Shown: positions 18,496-27,798 of the stretch, piece after piece
How positions within the stretch are numbered: position 1 is the stretch's first letter
How the letters are laid out: the number at the start of each line of letters is the position of its first letter
NCBI RefSeq assembly: GCF_034314165.1
Contig: NZ_JAVIWK010000001.1
Coordinates: 4,727,001 to 4,791,000, forward strand
Source: Pseudomonas sp. Bout1
GTDB taxonomy: Bacteria > Pseudomonadota > Gammaproteobacteria > Pseudomonadales > Pseudomonadaceae
Reading direction: 5' to 3'
Length of the DNA: 64,000 nucleotides
Position numbers and translations under genes: made by a program
The notes under the pieces: model-generated
What the model was told of the DNA's origin: nothing
The model's database searches: none
Seen by the model: the letters and a program-made list of their open reading frames with translations, nothing else

Positions 18496-19395
18496 ATGTC
18501 CCTTCCCTCTCATGTGCGCCTGGTGGAAGTCGGCCCGCGCGACGGCCTGCAAAATGAAGCGCAACCCATCAGCGTCGCCGACAAGGTGCAACTGGTCGAC
18601 GCGCTGACCGCAGCCGGCCTGGGTTATATCGAGGTCGGCAGCTTTGTGTCGCCCAAGTGGGTGCCGCAGATGGCCGGGTCTGCCGAAGTATTTGCGCAAA
18701 TTCAGCGCAAGCCGGGCGTGACCTATGGCGCGTTGGCGCCGAACCTGCGGGGTTTTGAAGATGCGCTCGCAGCGGGTGTGAAGGAAGTCGCCGTGTTCGC
18801 AGCGGCGTCCGAGGCGTTTTCCCAGCGCAATATCAACTGCTCCATCAGCGAAAGCCTGGAGCGCTTCGTGCCGATCATGGACGCGGCCAGGCAGCATGGC
18901 GTGAGCGTGCGCGGGTATGTGTCGTGTGTGTTGGGTTGCCCTTACGAAGGCCAGGTAGCGCCGGAACAGGTGGCGGCGGTAGCCCGGGAACTGTTTGCCA
19001 TGGGCTGTTATGAAGTGTCCCTGGGGGACACCATCGGCACCGGCACTGCGGGAGCCACGCGGCGGATGTTCGAGGTGGTCGGCGTCGAGGTGCCACGTGA
19101 CAAGCTGGCCGGGCATTTCCATGACACCTACGGGCAGGCTATCGCGAATATCTACGCCAGCCTTCAGGAAGGTATCCGGGTGTTCGACAGCTCTATTGCC
19201 GGGCTCGGCGGTTGTCCCTATGCCAAGGGGGCCAGCGGTAACGTTGCCACGGAAGACGTGTTGTACCTGCTCAATGGCTTGGGCATCGAAACCGGTATCG
19301 ACATGGACACGCTGGTATTGGCGGGCCAGCAGATCTGTACCGTACTGGGTCGCCCCACCGGCTCGCGCGTGGCGAAGGCGCGCAGCGCCGGTTGA
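18496..19395 (+). CDS. liuE: Hydroxymethylglutaryl-CoA lyase
   Basis: The 299-residue TIM-barrel enzyme cleaves HMG-CoA to acetyl-CoA and acetoacetate, the last step of leucine catabolism. Signatures are VEVGPRDGLQNE near the start, GSFVSPKWVPQMA, the metal site HFHDTYGQA, and the active-site cysteine loop GLGGCPYAKGASGNVATED. It is also named mvaB in P. putida. It forms an operon with liuR and lies apart from liuABCD, with the CrcY-type sRNA directly downstream. Confidence 0.95.
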   Translation: MSLPSHVRLVEVGPRDGLQNEAQPISVADKVQLVDALTAAGLGYIEVGSFVSPKWVPQMAGSAEVFAQIQRKPGVTYGALAPNLRGFEDALAAGVKEVAVFAAASEAFSQRNINCSISESLERFVPIMDAARQHGVSVRGYVSCVLGCPYEGQVAPEQVAAVARELFAMGCYEVSLGDTIGTGTAGATRRMFEVVGVEVPRDKLAGHFHDTYGQAIANIYASLQEGIRVFDSSIAGLGGCPYAKGASGNVATEDVLYLLNGLGIETGIDMDTLVLAGQQICTVLGRPTGSRVAKARSAG

Positions 19396-19415
19396 GTAGC
19401 GTTGCCGTGACGATG

Positions 19416-19445
19416 TGTTACCTCGCGGCTACACATCGGGTAACA
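19416..19445. promoter_or_regulatory. Putative CbrB upstream activating site
   Basis: TGTTAC at 19416-19421 and GTAACA at 19440-19445 form an inverted repeat with an 18-base spacer. The half-sites match those reported for CbrB, the sigma-54 activator of the crc decoy RNAs. The centre lies about 110 bases upstream of the -12 element, a normal enhancer distance. The spacer differs by a few bases from the one I recall. Confidence 0.6.
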
Positions 19446-19527
19446 CGGGAACATATTTTGTCGCATTCACTGAAAGAAATTTCCTACACAAAAATCAAGT
19501 CATTGATTTTAAAGTACTTTATAAAGT

Positions 19528-19543
19528 TGGCACGGCTTCTGCT
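19528..19543 (+). promoter_or_regulatory. Sigma-54 promoter of the CrcY-type sRNA
   Basis: TGGCACG-N4-CTGCT matches the sigma-54 consensus TGGCACGN4TTGCW with one mismatch, and the GG and GC dinucleotides are 10 bases apart. Transcription should begin near 19554. Confidence 0.85.
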
Positions 19544-19553
19544 ATCTCTATTG

Positions 19554-19928
19554 CATAACAAGAATAAAAAGCACCAAACCTAATAAAAATAAGACGTAAC
19601 GACTCTGACATAACAAAAACAACACGGCAGAGACGCAGCTAACAGATTTTTTTGGAGAAGATGTGCTTCGCAGGGAACGGCAGATGCCGAAACCCGCAAC
19701 CGGATAGAGAAGAACAAAAAACTACCTCAAGGTAGCTACCCACTGGTTGGATCGCGTGCGAAGAAGCAGATCAGCGCTCAAAAAAATACGTTTGCTCTTG
19801 ACCCCGGATGGGGGTCGCCAAAAACAGCGGTAAAGGGCCACGGTTGCCAAAAACAACAATAGACCGCCCCTCAATAATAAAAAAAGAGCACGCAACGACA
19901 AATTAAAGGGGACCTTCGGGTCCCCTTT
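19554..19928 (+). ncRNA. crcY: CrcY-type Hfq/Crc decoy small RNA
   Basis: The transcript from the sigma-54 promoter to the terminator is about 375 nt, the size of CrcZ/CrcY RNAs. The region is A-rich and non-coding. It contains at least six clusters matching the Hfq/Crc catabolite-activity motif AANAANAA, at about 19557, 19582, 19612, 19713, 19852 (AACAACAA) and 19873. In P. putida crcY lies next to the HMG-CoA lyase gene, exactly as here. The RNA should titrate Hfq/Crc and relieve catabolite repression when CbrAB is active. I choose CrcY over CrcX or CrcZ from the neighbour gene. Confidence 0.87.
19905..19928 (+). terminator. Intrinsic terminator of the CrcY-type sRNA
   Basis: AAAGGGGACC-TTCG-GGTCCCCTTT is a perfect 10 bp stem closed by a UUCG tetraloop. 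The 3' T run is short and comes from the stem itself. Confidence 0.85.
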
Positions 19929-19991
19929 GTGCTTTGCGCGATTCGTACCGGCAATACGTTATGCTCATGGCCTTTTGCGCGGGAAGTGCCC

Positions 19992-20894
19992 ATGGACATG
20001 TTTCAGGCCATGCAGATCTACGTTCAGGTGGTCGACAGCGCCAGCTTCAGCAAGGCTGCCGACGTGCTGCAACTGCATCGTCCTGCCATTACCAAAGCCA
20101 TCCAGCACCTGGAACGAACCCTCGCTGTGCGCCTGCTGAACCGCACCACGCGCACCCTGAGCATGACCGCCGAAGGTGAGCAGTTTTACCGGCAAAGCGC
20201 GAAGATTCTCGGCGATGTCACCGCAGCACTGGCCACCTTTACCTCTACAGCTGACAGCCCTGCCGGCAAGTTGCGCCTGGACCTGCCAGTGATTCTGGCA
20301 AAAACCGTGGTTATCCCCGCCCTGCCGCTGTTCCAGCAGCGCTACCCGAATATCGAACTGGTGGTCGGCAGCAGCGACACGCCCATCGATATCGTCGGTG
20401 AAGGTGTGGACTGTGTGGTGCGCCTGGGGGAGTTGACCGACTCCAGCAGCGTCGCCCGACGCATCGGAACGGTACCGATGCTGACCTGTGCGTCCCCTGG
20501 CTATCTGGACCGGCATGGCGTGCCGACCCAACTTGCGGACCTGGCGCGGCATGTAGCGGTCAATTATTTCTCCGGGCCTCATCGCAAGATCATGGACTGG
20601 TCGTTTTACGTCGATGGCGAAACGCTCGTCACCCGCCTGAAAAGCGGGATTCAGGTCAATGATTCAGAGTCATTCCTGGCCTGTGGCCTGGCAGGCTTCG
20701 GCTTGCTGCAAGGCCTGCAATTGTCCCTGCAACCCTACGTGGACAGTGGCGCCCTGGTTCAGGTACTGCCCGGCCTGACACCGCAGCCCAAGCCGATTTC
20801 CGTGTTGTATCCCAACAAGCAACACTTGGCGCCCAAGGTCCGGGTGTTTATTGACTGGCTCACCGAACTGCTGGAGCAACAAGGCCTGGCCTGA
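19992..20894 (+). CDS. LysR-family regulator (probable regulator of the downstream SDR)
   Basis: The 300-residue protein has a LysR helix-turn-helix (MQIYVQVVDSASFSKAADVL, then HRPAITKAIQHLERTLAVRL) and the CrgA-like effector domain (GVDCVVRLGELTDSSSVARR, GYLDRHGVPTQ). The ATG at 19992 follows GGGAAGTG and gives the normal family length; a longer frame would run into the sRNA terminator. The gene lies directly upstream of an SDR gene on the same strand. Confidence 0.88.
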   Translation: MDMFQAMQIYVQVVDSASFSKAADVLQLHRPAITKAIQHLERTLAVRLLNRTTRTLSMTAEGEQFYRQSAKILGDVTAALATFTSTADSPAGKLRLDLPVILAKTVVIPALPLFQQRYPNIELVVGSSDTPIDIVGEGVDCVVRLGELTDSSSVARRIGTVPMLTCASPGYLDRHGVPTQLADLARHVAVNYFSGPHRKIMDWSFYVDGETLVTRLKSGIQVNDSESFLACGLAGFGLLQGLQLSLQPYVDSGALVQVLPGLTPQPKPISVLYPNKQHLAPKVRVFIDWLTELLEQQGLA

Positions 20895-20896
20895 AG

Positions 20897-20921
20897 CATT
20901 GTTATTATTTCTATAACAATG
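20897..20921. promoter_or_regulatory. Inverted repeat between the LysR and SDR genes
   Basis: CATTGTTAT and ATAACAATG form a perfect 9 bp inverted repeat with a 7-base spacer. It lies three bases past the LysR stop and about 80 bases before the SDR start. It could be a regulator site (it contains a T-N11-A pattern) or a weak terminator; no T tract follows. Confidence 0.4.
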
Positions 20922-21003
20922 AAAGACCCATACCGCCGTTTTTCTTTCCAATCCATCCGCCTATCGTGGGTTGCATCAACCACGATTCAAAAAGGCGGCA
21001 ACC

Positions 21004-21756
21004 ATGGACCTGCAACTACGCGGTAAAACTGCACTCGTCACCGGCGCCAGCATGGGGCTGGGCCGAGCCATCTGCAAAACCCTCGCCGCAGAAGGCGTGC
21101 AGGTACTCGGTGTAGCGCGCAGCGCTGACTTGCTCGAAAGCCTGGTAGCAGAAATCAGCCAGAGTGACGGCACCGCGCCGCTGACATTGATCCAGGACTT
21201 CATGGCAGCCGATGCCCCGGCGCTCATCGCCGCCGACGCCATGGCGCGCCTGGGCCACGTCGACATCCTGATCAACTGCGCCGGTGGCAGCCGCCCGATG
21301 GCCATTGATGCGCCCGAAAGCGAATGGTTTGAAGGCATGACCCTCAACTTCGACCGCCACCGACAGTTGACCCAGCAATTGCTCGCGCAATTTATCGCCC
21401 GCAAGGGTGGCACCATCATCAATATCAGCGGCAACCTGGAGCCCGAGGTGGTGAATGCCGCCATCGTTGCCAAGGCCGGCCTGGTGGCGTGGTCCAAAGG
21501 CCTTTCCGAGCAATTGGGCAAACACGCCGTGACGGTCAATTGCGTACAACCCGGGCTGATCGACACGGCGCAGATACGCCGCCTGTACCCCGGTGAAGCG
21601 CGCCGTGAGTTCGCCGAACGCAATATTGCCCTGGGGGATTTCGGCGAGCCCGCGGACGTCGCCAATGCCGTGGCCTTCCTCGCCTCGCCTTTGGCGCGCT
21701 ATATCACCGGCACCGTGATGACCATCGACGGCGGCATGCGCGGCTACTCGTTTTGA
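21004..21756 (+). CDS. Short-chain dehydrogenase-like protein lacking the catalytic tyrosine
   Basis: The 250-residue protein has the SDR cofactor loop VTGASMGLGRAI and the INCAGGS motif, the serine region INISGN, and a C-terminal TVMTIDGGMRGYSF. In the YxxxK position it reads AAIVAK (GCC GCC ATC GTT GCC AAG), so the lysine is kept but the tyrosine is alanine. Ordinary SDR hydride chemistry is therefore doubtful. It may use another residue, act as a lyase-like SDR, or be non-catalytic. The start is the ATG at 21004 after a GGCGGCAACC leader. Confidence 0.85.
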   Translation: MDLQLRGKTALVTGASMGLGRAICKTLAAEGVQVLGVARSADLLESLVAEISQSDGTAPLTLIQDFMAADAPALIAADAMARLGHVDILINCAGGSRPMAIDAPESEWFEGMTLNFDRHRQLTQQLLAQFIARKGGTIINISGNLEPEVVNAAIVAKAGLVAWSKGLSEQLGKHAVTVNCVQPGLIDTAQIRRLYPGEARREFAERNIALGDFGEPADVANAVAFLASPLARYITGTVMTIDGGMRGYSF

Positions 21757-21776
21757 GCACCTCAGGGGGAAATGCC

Positions 21777-22354
21777 ATGGCACGTATCGTCCGTTTCCAC
21801 ACTACTGGCAGCGCTCAGGTGCTGCGTCCAGCAGCGTCGGGCTGGCGGCAATCCAGATCGCCAACCTGCTGGGCGCGGTCCCTGTGGCCTTGACCTGCAC
21901 CTCGGAAAAACGCCAGGCCTTGCTGGCTGCCGGCGCCGCACATGTCATCGCCACCACCGAACAGGATGTGCAGGCCGAAGTCATGGCGCTCACCAACGGC
22001 CAGGGTGCGCGCATGGCCTTTGACCCGGTGGGTGGCCCCGCGGTGTCGGACATCCTTGGCGCCCTCAGCCTGCAAGGGATCTTTTTCCAGTACGGCGCCC
22101 TCGACAGCCGCGACTTGTCGGTGCGGGTAATGGACATCCTTGGCAAGCATCTGACCCTGCGCGGTTACGAGCTGTTCGAGATCAGCCAGGACCCGGCGCG
22201 CCTGGAAAAGGCCAAGCGCTTTATCCTGCGGGGGCTGGCGAGCGGTCAACTAAGACCTGTGATCGGCCGCGTATTTGCTTTTGAGGACATTGCCCTGGCC
22301 CATGATTTCATGGAGTCCAACGCCCAGGTCGGCAAGATTGTGGTGCGGCTCTAG
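21777..22354 (+). pseudogene. Quinone oxidoreductase (zinc-type MDR family) with an internal deletion
   Basis: The gene begins normally at 21777 (ATGGCACGTATCGTCCG, MARIVRFHTTGSAQVL). At about 21823 it jumps into the middle of the Rossmann domain in another frame (ASSSVGLAAIQIANLLGAVP, normally about residue 150). That frame then reads intact to the true C-terminus ([15 protein letters not shown], stop at 22354). About 130 codons, including the N-terminal catalytic GroES domain, are missing. A restart at ATG 21884 would give only a cofactor-binding half. Its stop overlaps the convergent synthetase gene. Confidence 0.85.
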
Positions 22355-24030
22355 GCGTCCTTGAGCTCTTTGATGGTGATCTCGCGCATTCGGAACTTCT
22401 GGATCTTGCCGGTCACCGTCATCGGAAACTCGTCGACGAACTTGAAGTGCTTCGGCGTCTTGAAATGCGCGATCCGCCCCTTGCACCACGTCTGCAGCTC
22501 AAGCTCGTTGGCGACATGCCCGGGGTGGAACTTGACCCACGCTACGATCGCCTCACCATAGCGCTCATCCGGAATACCGATCACCTGCACATCCGCCACC
22601 GCCGGATGGGTGAAGAAAAACTCCTCCAGCTCCCGCGGGTACACGTTCTCGCCACCGCGAATGATCATGTCCTTGTTACGCCCGGCGATGCACACGTAGC
22701 CCTGCTCGTCCATGGTTGCCAGGTCGCCGGTGTGCATCCACCCGGCGTCGTCGATGGCGTCGCGGGTGCCGTCGGGGTTGTTCCAGTAGCCGAGCATCAC
22801 GCTGTAACCACGGGTACACAGCTCGCCTATCTGCCCCCTCGCCACGGTGTTGCCAGACTCGTCGATGATCTTGCTTTCCAGCTGTGGCTGGGTGCGGCCA
22901 ACCGTAGTCACGCGCCGCTCAAGGTCATCATCCGGCCCGGTCTGCAACGACACCGGGCTGGTTTCGGTCATGCCGTAGGCGATCTGCACCTCGCGCATGT
23001 GCATCTCGCTGATGACCCGGCGCATCACTTCGATGGAGCATGTTGCGCCGGCCATGATCCCGGTGCGCAGGCGCGACAGGTCGAACTCGGCGCGACGCGG
23101 GTGATCGAGCATGGCGATGAACATGGTGGGCACGCCGTAGAGCCCGGTGGCCTGTTCTTCGGCGACGACGGCCAGGGTCAGCAGCGGATCGAAGCCGTCA
23201 TTCGGGTAGATCATGGTGGTGCCGTGGGTGATGCAGCCCAGATTGCCCATCACCATGCCAAAGCAGTGATACAGCGGCACCGGAATCACCAGGCGGTCTT
23301 GCGCGGTCAGGCCCAGGCTTTCGCAAACCATGTAGCCATTATTGAGGATGTTGTGATGACTGAGGGTGGCGCCCTTCGGGAAGCCGGTGGTGCCGGAGGT
23401 GTACTGGATGTTGACGGCTTGATCGAAGTGCAGGCTGGCCTGGCGGATTTGCAGATGCTCGGGCGGCACGTCTGCGCCAAGGGCCGACAACTGCGACCAG
23501 GGCAGGAATCCCGAGGGCGGTCGCGGGTCCAGACTGATGACGCCGCGCAGGTCCGGCAGTTTGTCGCTGTTCACCTCACCGATGGCATCTTCGGCCAATT
23601 CCGGCACCAGTTCTTGCAACATCGCATGGTAATCGGAGGACTTGAACGAACCGGCGCACACCAGCCATTGGCAACCGGATTGCTTGAGCACGTATTCCAG
23701 CTCACTGCTGCGGTAGGCCGGGTTGATGTTGACCAGAACCACCCCCAGCTTGGCGCTGGCCACCTGGCTGATGCACCACTCGGCGCAGTTGGGCGCCCAG
23801 ATGCCGAGGCGGTCGCCGGTCTGCAAACCCAGCGCCAGCAAGGCCCGGGCGTGCAGGTCGACCGCGTCGGCCAGTTGCCGCCAGGTGTAGCGCAGGTTCT
23901 GGTGACGCACGACCAGTGCGTCGCCTTCCGGGTACTGCGCGACCGTTTGGTCGAATGCCTGGCCGATCGTCATGGCCAGCAAGGTCTTGTCCTGGGAGCC
24001 ACGGCTGTAGCTCTGATTCGGTTGATCCAT
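22351..24030 (-). CDS. Acyl-CoA synthetase (AMP-binding)
   Basis: The 559-residue ANL enzyme has the P-loop [20 protein letters not shown], the A5 motif [12 protein letters not shown], the [17 protein letters not shown] segment and the catalytic lysine motif [14 protein letters not shown] at the end. It activates a fatty or branched acid to its acyl-CoA. It is divergent from liuABCD, and two LiuR palindromes lie in the shared region, so it probably feeds that pathway. The ATG at 24030 is chosen because the upstream extension runs through the operators. Confidence 0.92.
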   Translation of the reverse strand: MDQPNQSYSRGSQDKTLLAMTIGQAFDQTVAQYPEGDALVVRHQNLRYTWRQLADAVDLHARALLALGLQTGDRLGIWAPNCAEWCISQVASAKLGVVLVNINPAYRSSELEYVLKQSGCQWLVCAGSFKSSDYHAMLQELVPELAEDAIGEVNSDKLPDLRGVISLDPRPPSGFLPWSQLSALGADVPPEHLQIRQASLHFDQAVNIQYTSGTTGFPKGATLSHHNILNNGYMVCESLGLTAQDRLVIPVPLYHCFGMVMGNLGCITHGTTMIYPNDGFDPLLTLAVVAEEQATGLYGVPTMFIAMLDHPRRAEFDLSRLRTGIMAGATCSIEVMRRVISEMHMREVQIAYGMTETSPVSLQTGPDDDLERRVTTVGRTQPQLESKIIDESGNTVARGQIGELCTRGYSVMLGYWNNPDGTRDAIDDAGWMHTGDLATMDEQGYVCIAGRNKDMIIRGGENVYPRELEEFFFTHPAVADVQVIGIPDERYGEAIVAWVKFHPGHVANELELQTWCKGRIAHFKTPKHFKFVDEFPMTVTGKIQKFRMREITIKELKDA

Positions 24031-24072
24031 AACGACCCCTATTATCTTTATTGTAGGTGGACGGTGGGTTGC

Positions 24073-24088
24073 TTGACGTAAACGTAAA
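24073..24088. promoter_or_regulatory. LiuR operator, synthetase side
   Basis: TTGACGTAAACGTAAA matches the LiuR palindrome core with mismatched arms. It lies 42 bases upstream of the synthetase start. Confidence 0.75.
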
Positions 24089-24115
24089 CTACGATTGACA
24101 GTCCTGCAACGCAAG

Positions 24116-24131
24116 TTTACGTTAACGTAAA
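24116..24131. promoter_or_regulatory. LiuR operator, liuA side
   Basis: TTTACGTTAACGTAAA is a perfect 16 bp palindrome 60 bases upstream of liuA. Its centre is 43 bases from the neighbouring site, about four helical turns. Confidence 0.85.
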
Positions 24132-24191
24132 GGTGATCGCCCTCCCCCGGCGCATTGGCCACACAAAAACAACGCTAGAAGGTGCCCGTCC

Positions 24192-25355
24192 ATGAGTTAC
24201 CCCTCCCTGAACTTCGCCCTCGGTGAAACCATCGACATGCTGCGCGACCAGGTGCAGTCCTTCGTGGCCAAGGAACTGGCGCCGCGCGCTGCGCAGATCG
24301 ACATCGACAACCTGTTCCCCGCCGACATGTGGCGCAAGTTCGGCGACATGGGCCTGCTGGGCATCACGGTGCCGGAAGAATACGGCGGCGCCGGCCTGGG
24401 CTACCTGGCCCACGTGGTGGCCATGGAAGAGATCAGCCGGGGCTCGGCTTCAGTGGCGTTGTCCTACGGCGCGCACTCCAACCTCTGCGTCAACCAGATC
24501 AACCGCAACGGCACCCACGAACAAAAACTCAAGTACCTGCCCAAGTTGATCAGCGGCGAACACATCGGCGCCCTGGCCATGAGTGAGCCGAATGCCGGTT
24601 CCGACGTGGTGTCCATGAAGCTGCGCGCCGATAAACGTGGCAGCGTCTACGTGCTCAACGGCAGCAAGACCTGGATCACCAACGGCCCCGACGCCAACAC
24701 CTACGTAATCTACGCCAAGACCGACCTCGAGAAGGGTGCCCACGGCATCACTGCATTTATCGTCGAGCGCGACTCCAAAGGCTTCAGTCGCAGCACCAAG
24801 TTCGACAAGCTGGGCATGCGTGGCTCCAACACCTGCGAGCTGTTTTTCGATGATGTCGAAGTACCCGAAGAAAACATCCTCGGCGCGCTGAATGGCGGCG
24901 TTAAGGTGCTGATGAGCGGCCTCGATTACGAACGCGTGGTGCTCTCCGGCGGCCCCACCGGGATCATGCAGGCCTGCATGGACCTGATCGTGCCCTACAT
25001 CCACGACCGCAAGCAGTTCGGCCAGAGCATCGGCGAGTTCCAGCTGATCCAGGGCAAGGTCGCCGACATGTACACCCAACTCAATGCCAGCCGCGCTTAT
25101 TTGTATGCGGTGGCCCAGGCCTGCGAGCGTGGCGAGACCACGCGCAAGGACGCCGCCGGGGTGATCCTGTACAGCGCCGAGCGCGCGACCCAGATGGCCC
25201 TCGACGCGATCCAGATTCTCGGCGGCAACGGCTATATCAATGAATTCCCGGCGGGCCGTCTGTTGCGTGACGCCAAGCTGTACGAAATCGGTGCCGGCAC
25301 CAGTGAGATCCGGCGCATGTTGATCGGTCGCGAACTGTTTAACGAAACCCGCTGA
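24192..25355 (+). CDS. liuA: Isovaleryl-CoA dehydrogenase
   Basis: The 387-residue FAD enzyme has [20 protein letters not shown], the IVD-type catalytic glutamate in [33 protein letters not shown] and [16 protein letters not shown]. It converts isovaleryl-CoA to 3-methylcrotonyl-CoA, the first committed step of the liu pathway. It heads the liuABCD operon; liuB follows 14 bases after the stop. Confidence 0.95.
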   Translation: MSYPSLNFALGETIDMLRDQVQSFVAKELAPRAAQIDIDNLFPADMWRKFGDMGLLGITVPEEYGGAGLGYLAHVVAMEEISRGSASVALSYGAHSNLCVNQINRNGTHEQKLKYLPKLISGEHIGALAMSEPNAGSDVVSMKLRADKRGSVYVLNGSKTWITNGPDANTYVIYAKTDLEKGAHGITAFIVERDSKGFSRSTKFDKLGMRGSNTCELFFDDVEVPEENILGALNGGVKVLMSGLDYERVVLSGGPTGIMQACMDLIVPYIHDRKQFGQSIGEFQLIQGKVADMYTQLNASRAYLYAVAQACERGETTRKDAAGVILYSAERATQMALDAIQILGGNGYINEFPAGRLLRDAKLYEIGAGTSEIRRMLIGRELFNETR

Positions 25356-25369
25356 ACGGAGCGCGCCCC

Positions 25370-26977
25370 ATGGCTACCCTGCACACCCAGCTTAACCCGC
25401 GCTCGGCGGAATTTGCCGCCAACGGCGCGGCGATGCTCCAACAGGTCGACGCCCTGCACAGCCTGCTCGCCCAGGTGCAGCAAGGCGGCGGCGCCAAGGC
25501 CCAGGAACGGCATACGTCACGGGGCAAGCTGTTGCCGCGCGAGCGGATAAACCGCTTGCTCGACCCGGGTTCGCCGTTTCTTGAACTCAGCCAACTGGCG
25601 GCTTATCAGGTGTACGGCGAAGACGTGCCGGCGGCCGGAGTGATTGCCGGGATTGGCCGGGTGGAAGGCGTCGAGTGCATGATCGTCGCCAACGATGCCA
25701 CCGTGAAGGGCGGCTCGTACTACCCGCTGACCGTCAAGAAACACCTGCGCGCCCAGACCATCGCCGAGCAGAACCGCTTGCCGTGCATCTACCTGGTGGA
25801 CTCCGGCGGCGCCAACCTGCCGCGTCAGGATGAGGTGTTCCCAGACCGCGAGCACTTCGGGCGAATCTTTTTCAACCAAGCCAACATGAGTGCCCAGGGC
25901 ATACCGCAGATCGCGGTGGTGATGGGTTCCTGCACCGCCGGTGGCGCCTATGTGCCGGCGATGGCAGACGAAGCAATCATGGTCCGCCAGCAAGCCACCA
26001 TCTTTCTCGCCGGCCCGCCGCTGGTGAAAGCAGCGACGGGTGAAGTCGTCAGCGCCGAAGACCTGGGCGGTGCCGATGTGCACTGCAGGATTTCCGGGGT
26101 GGCCGACCACTATGCCGACAGTGACGAACATGCCTTGGCCCTGGCCCGGCGCAGTGTGGCCAACCTCAACTGGCGCAAGCTGGGCCAGTTGCAGCAACGT
26201 ACGCCGCTGGCGCCGCTTTATAGCAGCGAAGAGCTGTACGGCGTGATCCCGGCCGACGCCAAGCAGCCGTTCGATGTACGTGAAGTGATCGCGCGGCTGG
26301 TGGACGGTTCGGTATTCGATGAATTCAAGGCGTTGTTCGGCACCACGCTGGTGTGCGGTTTTGCGCACCTGCACGGCTACCCGATTGCGATCCTGGCCAA
26401 CAACGGCATCCTCTTCGCCGAAGCCGCGCAAAAAGGCGCGCACTTTATCGAGCTGGCCTGCCAGCGCGGGATTCCGCTGCTGTTCCTGCAAAACATCACC
26501 GGCTTTATGGTCGGCCAGAAATACGAGGCCGGCGGCATCGCCAAGCACGGCGCCAAGCTGGTGACGGCAGTGGCCTGTGCCAAGGTGCCGAAATTCACCG
26601 TGATCATCGGCGGTAGCTTTGGCGCCGGCAACTACGGCATGTGTGGCCGCGCCTACGACCCGCGCTTTTTGTGGATGTGGCCCAACGCACGCATCGGCGT
26701 GATGGGTGCCGAGCAGGCGGCGGGCGTGCTGGTGCAGGTCAAGCGTGAGCAGGCCGAGCGCGCGGGCCAGGCTTTCAGCAGCGAGGAAGAAGCGGCGATC
26801 AAACAGCCGATCCTCGACCAGTATGAAACCCAGGGCCACCCCTACTACTCCAGCGCACGGCTTTGGGACGACGGCGTCATCGACCCGTTGCAGACCCGCG
26901 ACGTACTGGCCCTGGCCTTGTCTGCGGCACTGAACGCCCCCATCGAGCCGAGCCGCTTCGGCGTGTTTCGCATGTAA
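25370..26977 (+). CDS. liuB: Methylcrotonyl-CoA carboxylase, carboxyltransferase subunit
   Basis: The 535-residue protein has the two crotonase-like carboxyltransferase halves: [13 protein letters not shown] and [20 protein letters not shown], then [20 protein letters not shown] and [20 protein letters not shown]. It transfers carboxylate from biotin on LiuD to 3-methylcrotonyl-CoA. Length and order match liuB. Confidence 0.95.
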   Translation: MATLHTQLNPRSAEFAANGAAMLQQVDALHSLLAQVQQGGGAKAQERHTSRGKLLPRERINRLLDPGSPFLELSQLAAYQVYGEDVPAAGVIAGIGRVEGVECMIVANDATVKGGSYYPLTVKKHLRAQTIAEQNRLPCIYLVDSGGANLPRQDEVFPDREHFGRIFFNQANMSAQGIPQIAVVMGSCTAGGAYVPAMADEAIMVRQQATIFLAGPPLVKAATGEVVSAEDLGGADVHCRISGVADHYADSDEHALALARRSVANLNWRKLGQLQQRTPLAPLYSSEELYGVIPADAKQPFDVREVIARLVDGSVFDEFKALFGTTLVCGFAHLHGYPIAILANNGILFAEAAQKGAHFIELACQRGIPLLFLQNITGFMVGQKYEAGGIAKHGAKLVTAVACAKVPKFTVIIGGSFGAGNYGMCGRAYDPRFLWMWPNARIGVMGAEQAAGVLVQVKREQAERAGQAFSSEEEAAIKQPILDQYETQGHPYYSSARLWDDGVIDPLQTRDVLALALSAALNAPIEPSRFGVFRM

Positions 26978-26991
26978 ATGGAGCTGCACCC

Positions 26992-27798
26992 ATGAGCGAT
27001 TTCAACACCCTCGAACTGGTCACCGACCCGCGTGGCTTTGCCACCCTGTGGCTCAGTCGTGAAGCCAAGAACAACGCGTTCAACGCCGAAATGATCCGCG
27101 AATTGATCATCGCCCTGGACCAGGTGCAAGGCGATCCAGCCCTGCGCTTCCTGGTGCTGCGCGGGCGCGGCAAGCACTTCAGCGCCGGCGCCGACCTGGC
27201 CTGGATGCAACAGTCGGCCGAGCTGGATTACCACACCAACCTGGACGATGCCCGGGAGCTGGCCGAGCTGATGTACAACTTGGCCAAGCTGAAGATCCCG
27301 ACGCTGGCGGTGGTTCAGGGTGCGGCCTACGGCGGCGCCCTCGGGCTGATCAGTTGCTGCGATATGGCGATTGGCACCGATGATGCGCAGTTCTGCCTGT
27401 CGGAAGTGCGTATCGGCCTGGCGCCGGCAGTGATCAGCCCGTTCGTGGTGCAGGCGATCGGCGAGCGGGCAGCCCGCCGATATGCCCTCACGGCCGACCG
27501 TTTTGGCGGCCAGCGTGCGCGAGAAATCGGGCTTTTGGCGGAAAGTTATCCGGCCGTTGACCTGGAGGTGCACGTTGAACTGTGGATCACCAACCTGCTG
27601 CTCAACAGCCCGGCGGCCATGCGTGCCAGCAAGGATCTGTTGCGCGAGGTCGGCCATGGCGCGCTCACCCCGGCGTTGCGCCGCTATTGTGAAAACTCCA
27701 TCGCCCGGATCCGCGTCAGCGCAGAAGGCCAGGAAGGCTTGCGCGCATTCCTGCAAAAACGCACGCCCAACTGGCAGCCTCAGGAGCCGCGTTCATGA
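26992..27798 (+). CDS. liuC: 3-methylglutaconyl-CoA hydratase
   Basis: The 268-residue crotonase has the oxyanion-hole motifs HFSAGADLAWMQQSAELDY and GAAYGGALGLISCCDMAIG. It hydrates 3-methylglutaconyl-CoA to HMG-CoA, the substrate of LiuE. The ATG at 26992 lies 14 bases past liuB with GGAGCTGCACCC before it; the longer frame overlaps liuB. The stop overlaps the liuD start (ATGA). Confidence 0.93.
   Translation: MSDFNTLELVTDPRGFATLWLSREAKNNAFNAEMIRELIIALDQVQGDPALRFLVLRGRGKHFSAGADLAWMQQSAELDYHTNLDDARELAELMYNLAKLKIPTLAVVQGAAYGGALGLISCCDMAIGTDDAQFCLSEVRIGLAPAVISPFVVQAIGERAARRYALTADRFGGQRAREIGLLAESYPAVDLEVHVELWITNLLLNSPAAMRASKDLLREVGHGALTPALRRYCENSIARIRVSAEGQEGLRAFLQKRTPNWQPQEPRS

Noticed and set aside
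19392..19583. Small ORF at the start of the CrcY-type region
   Set aside because: It overlaps the CbrB site and sigma-54 promoter, and its A-rich codons reflect the promoter and RNA.
22447..24081. A 544-codon frame antisense to the acyl-CoA synthetase
   Set aside because: Composition artefact of GC-rich antisense sequence, and it would cover the LiuR operators.
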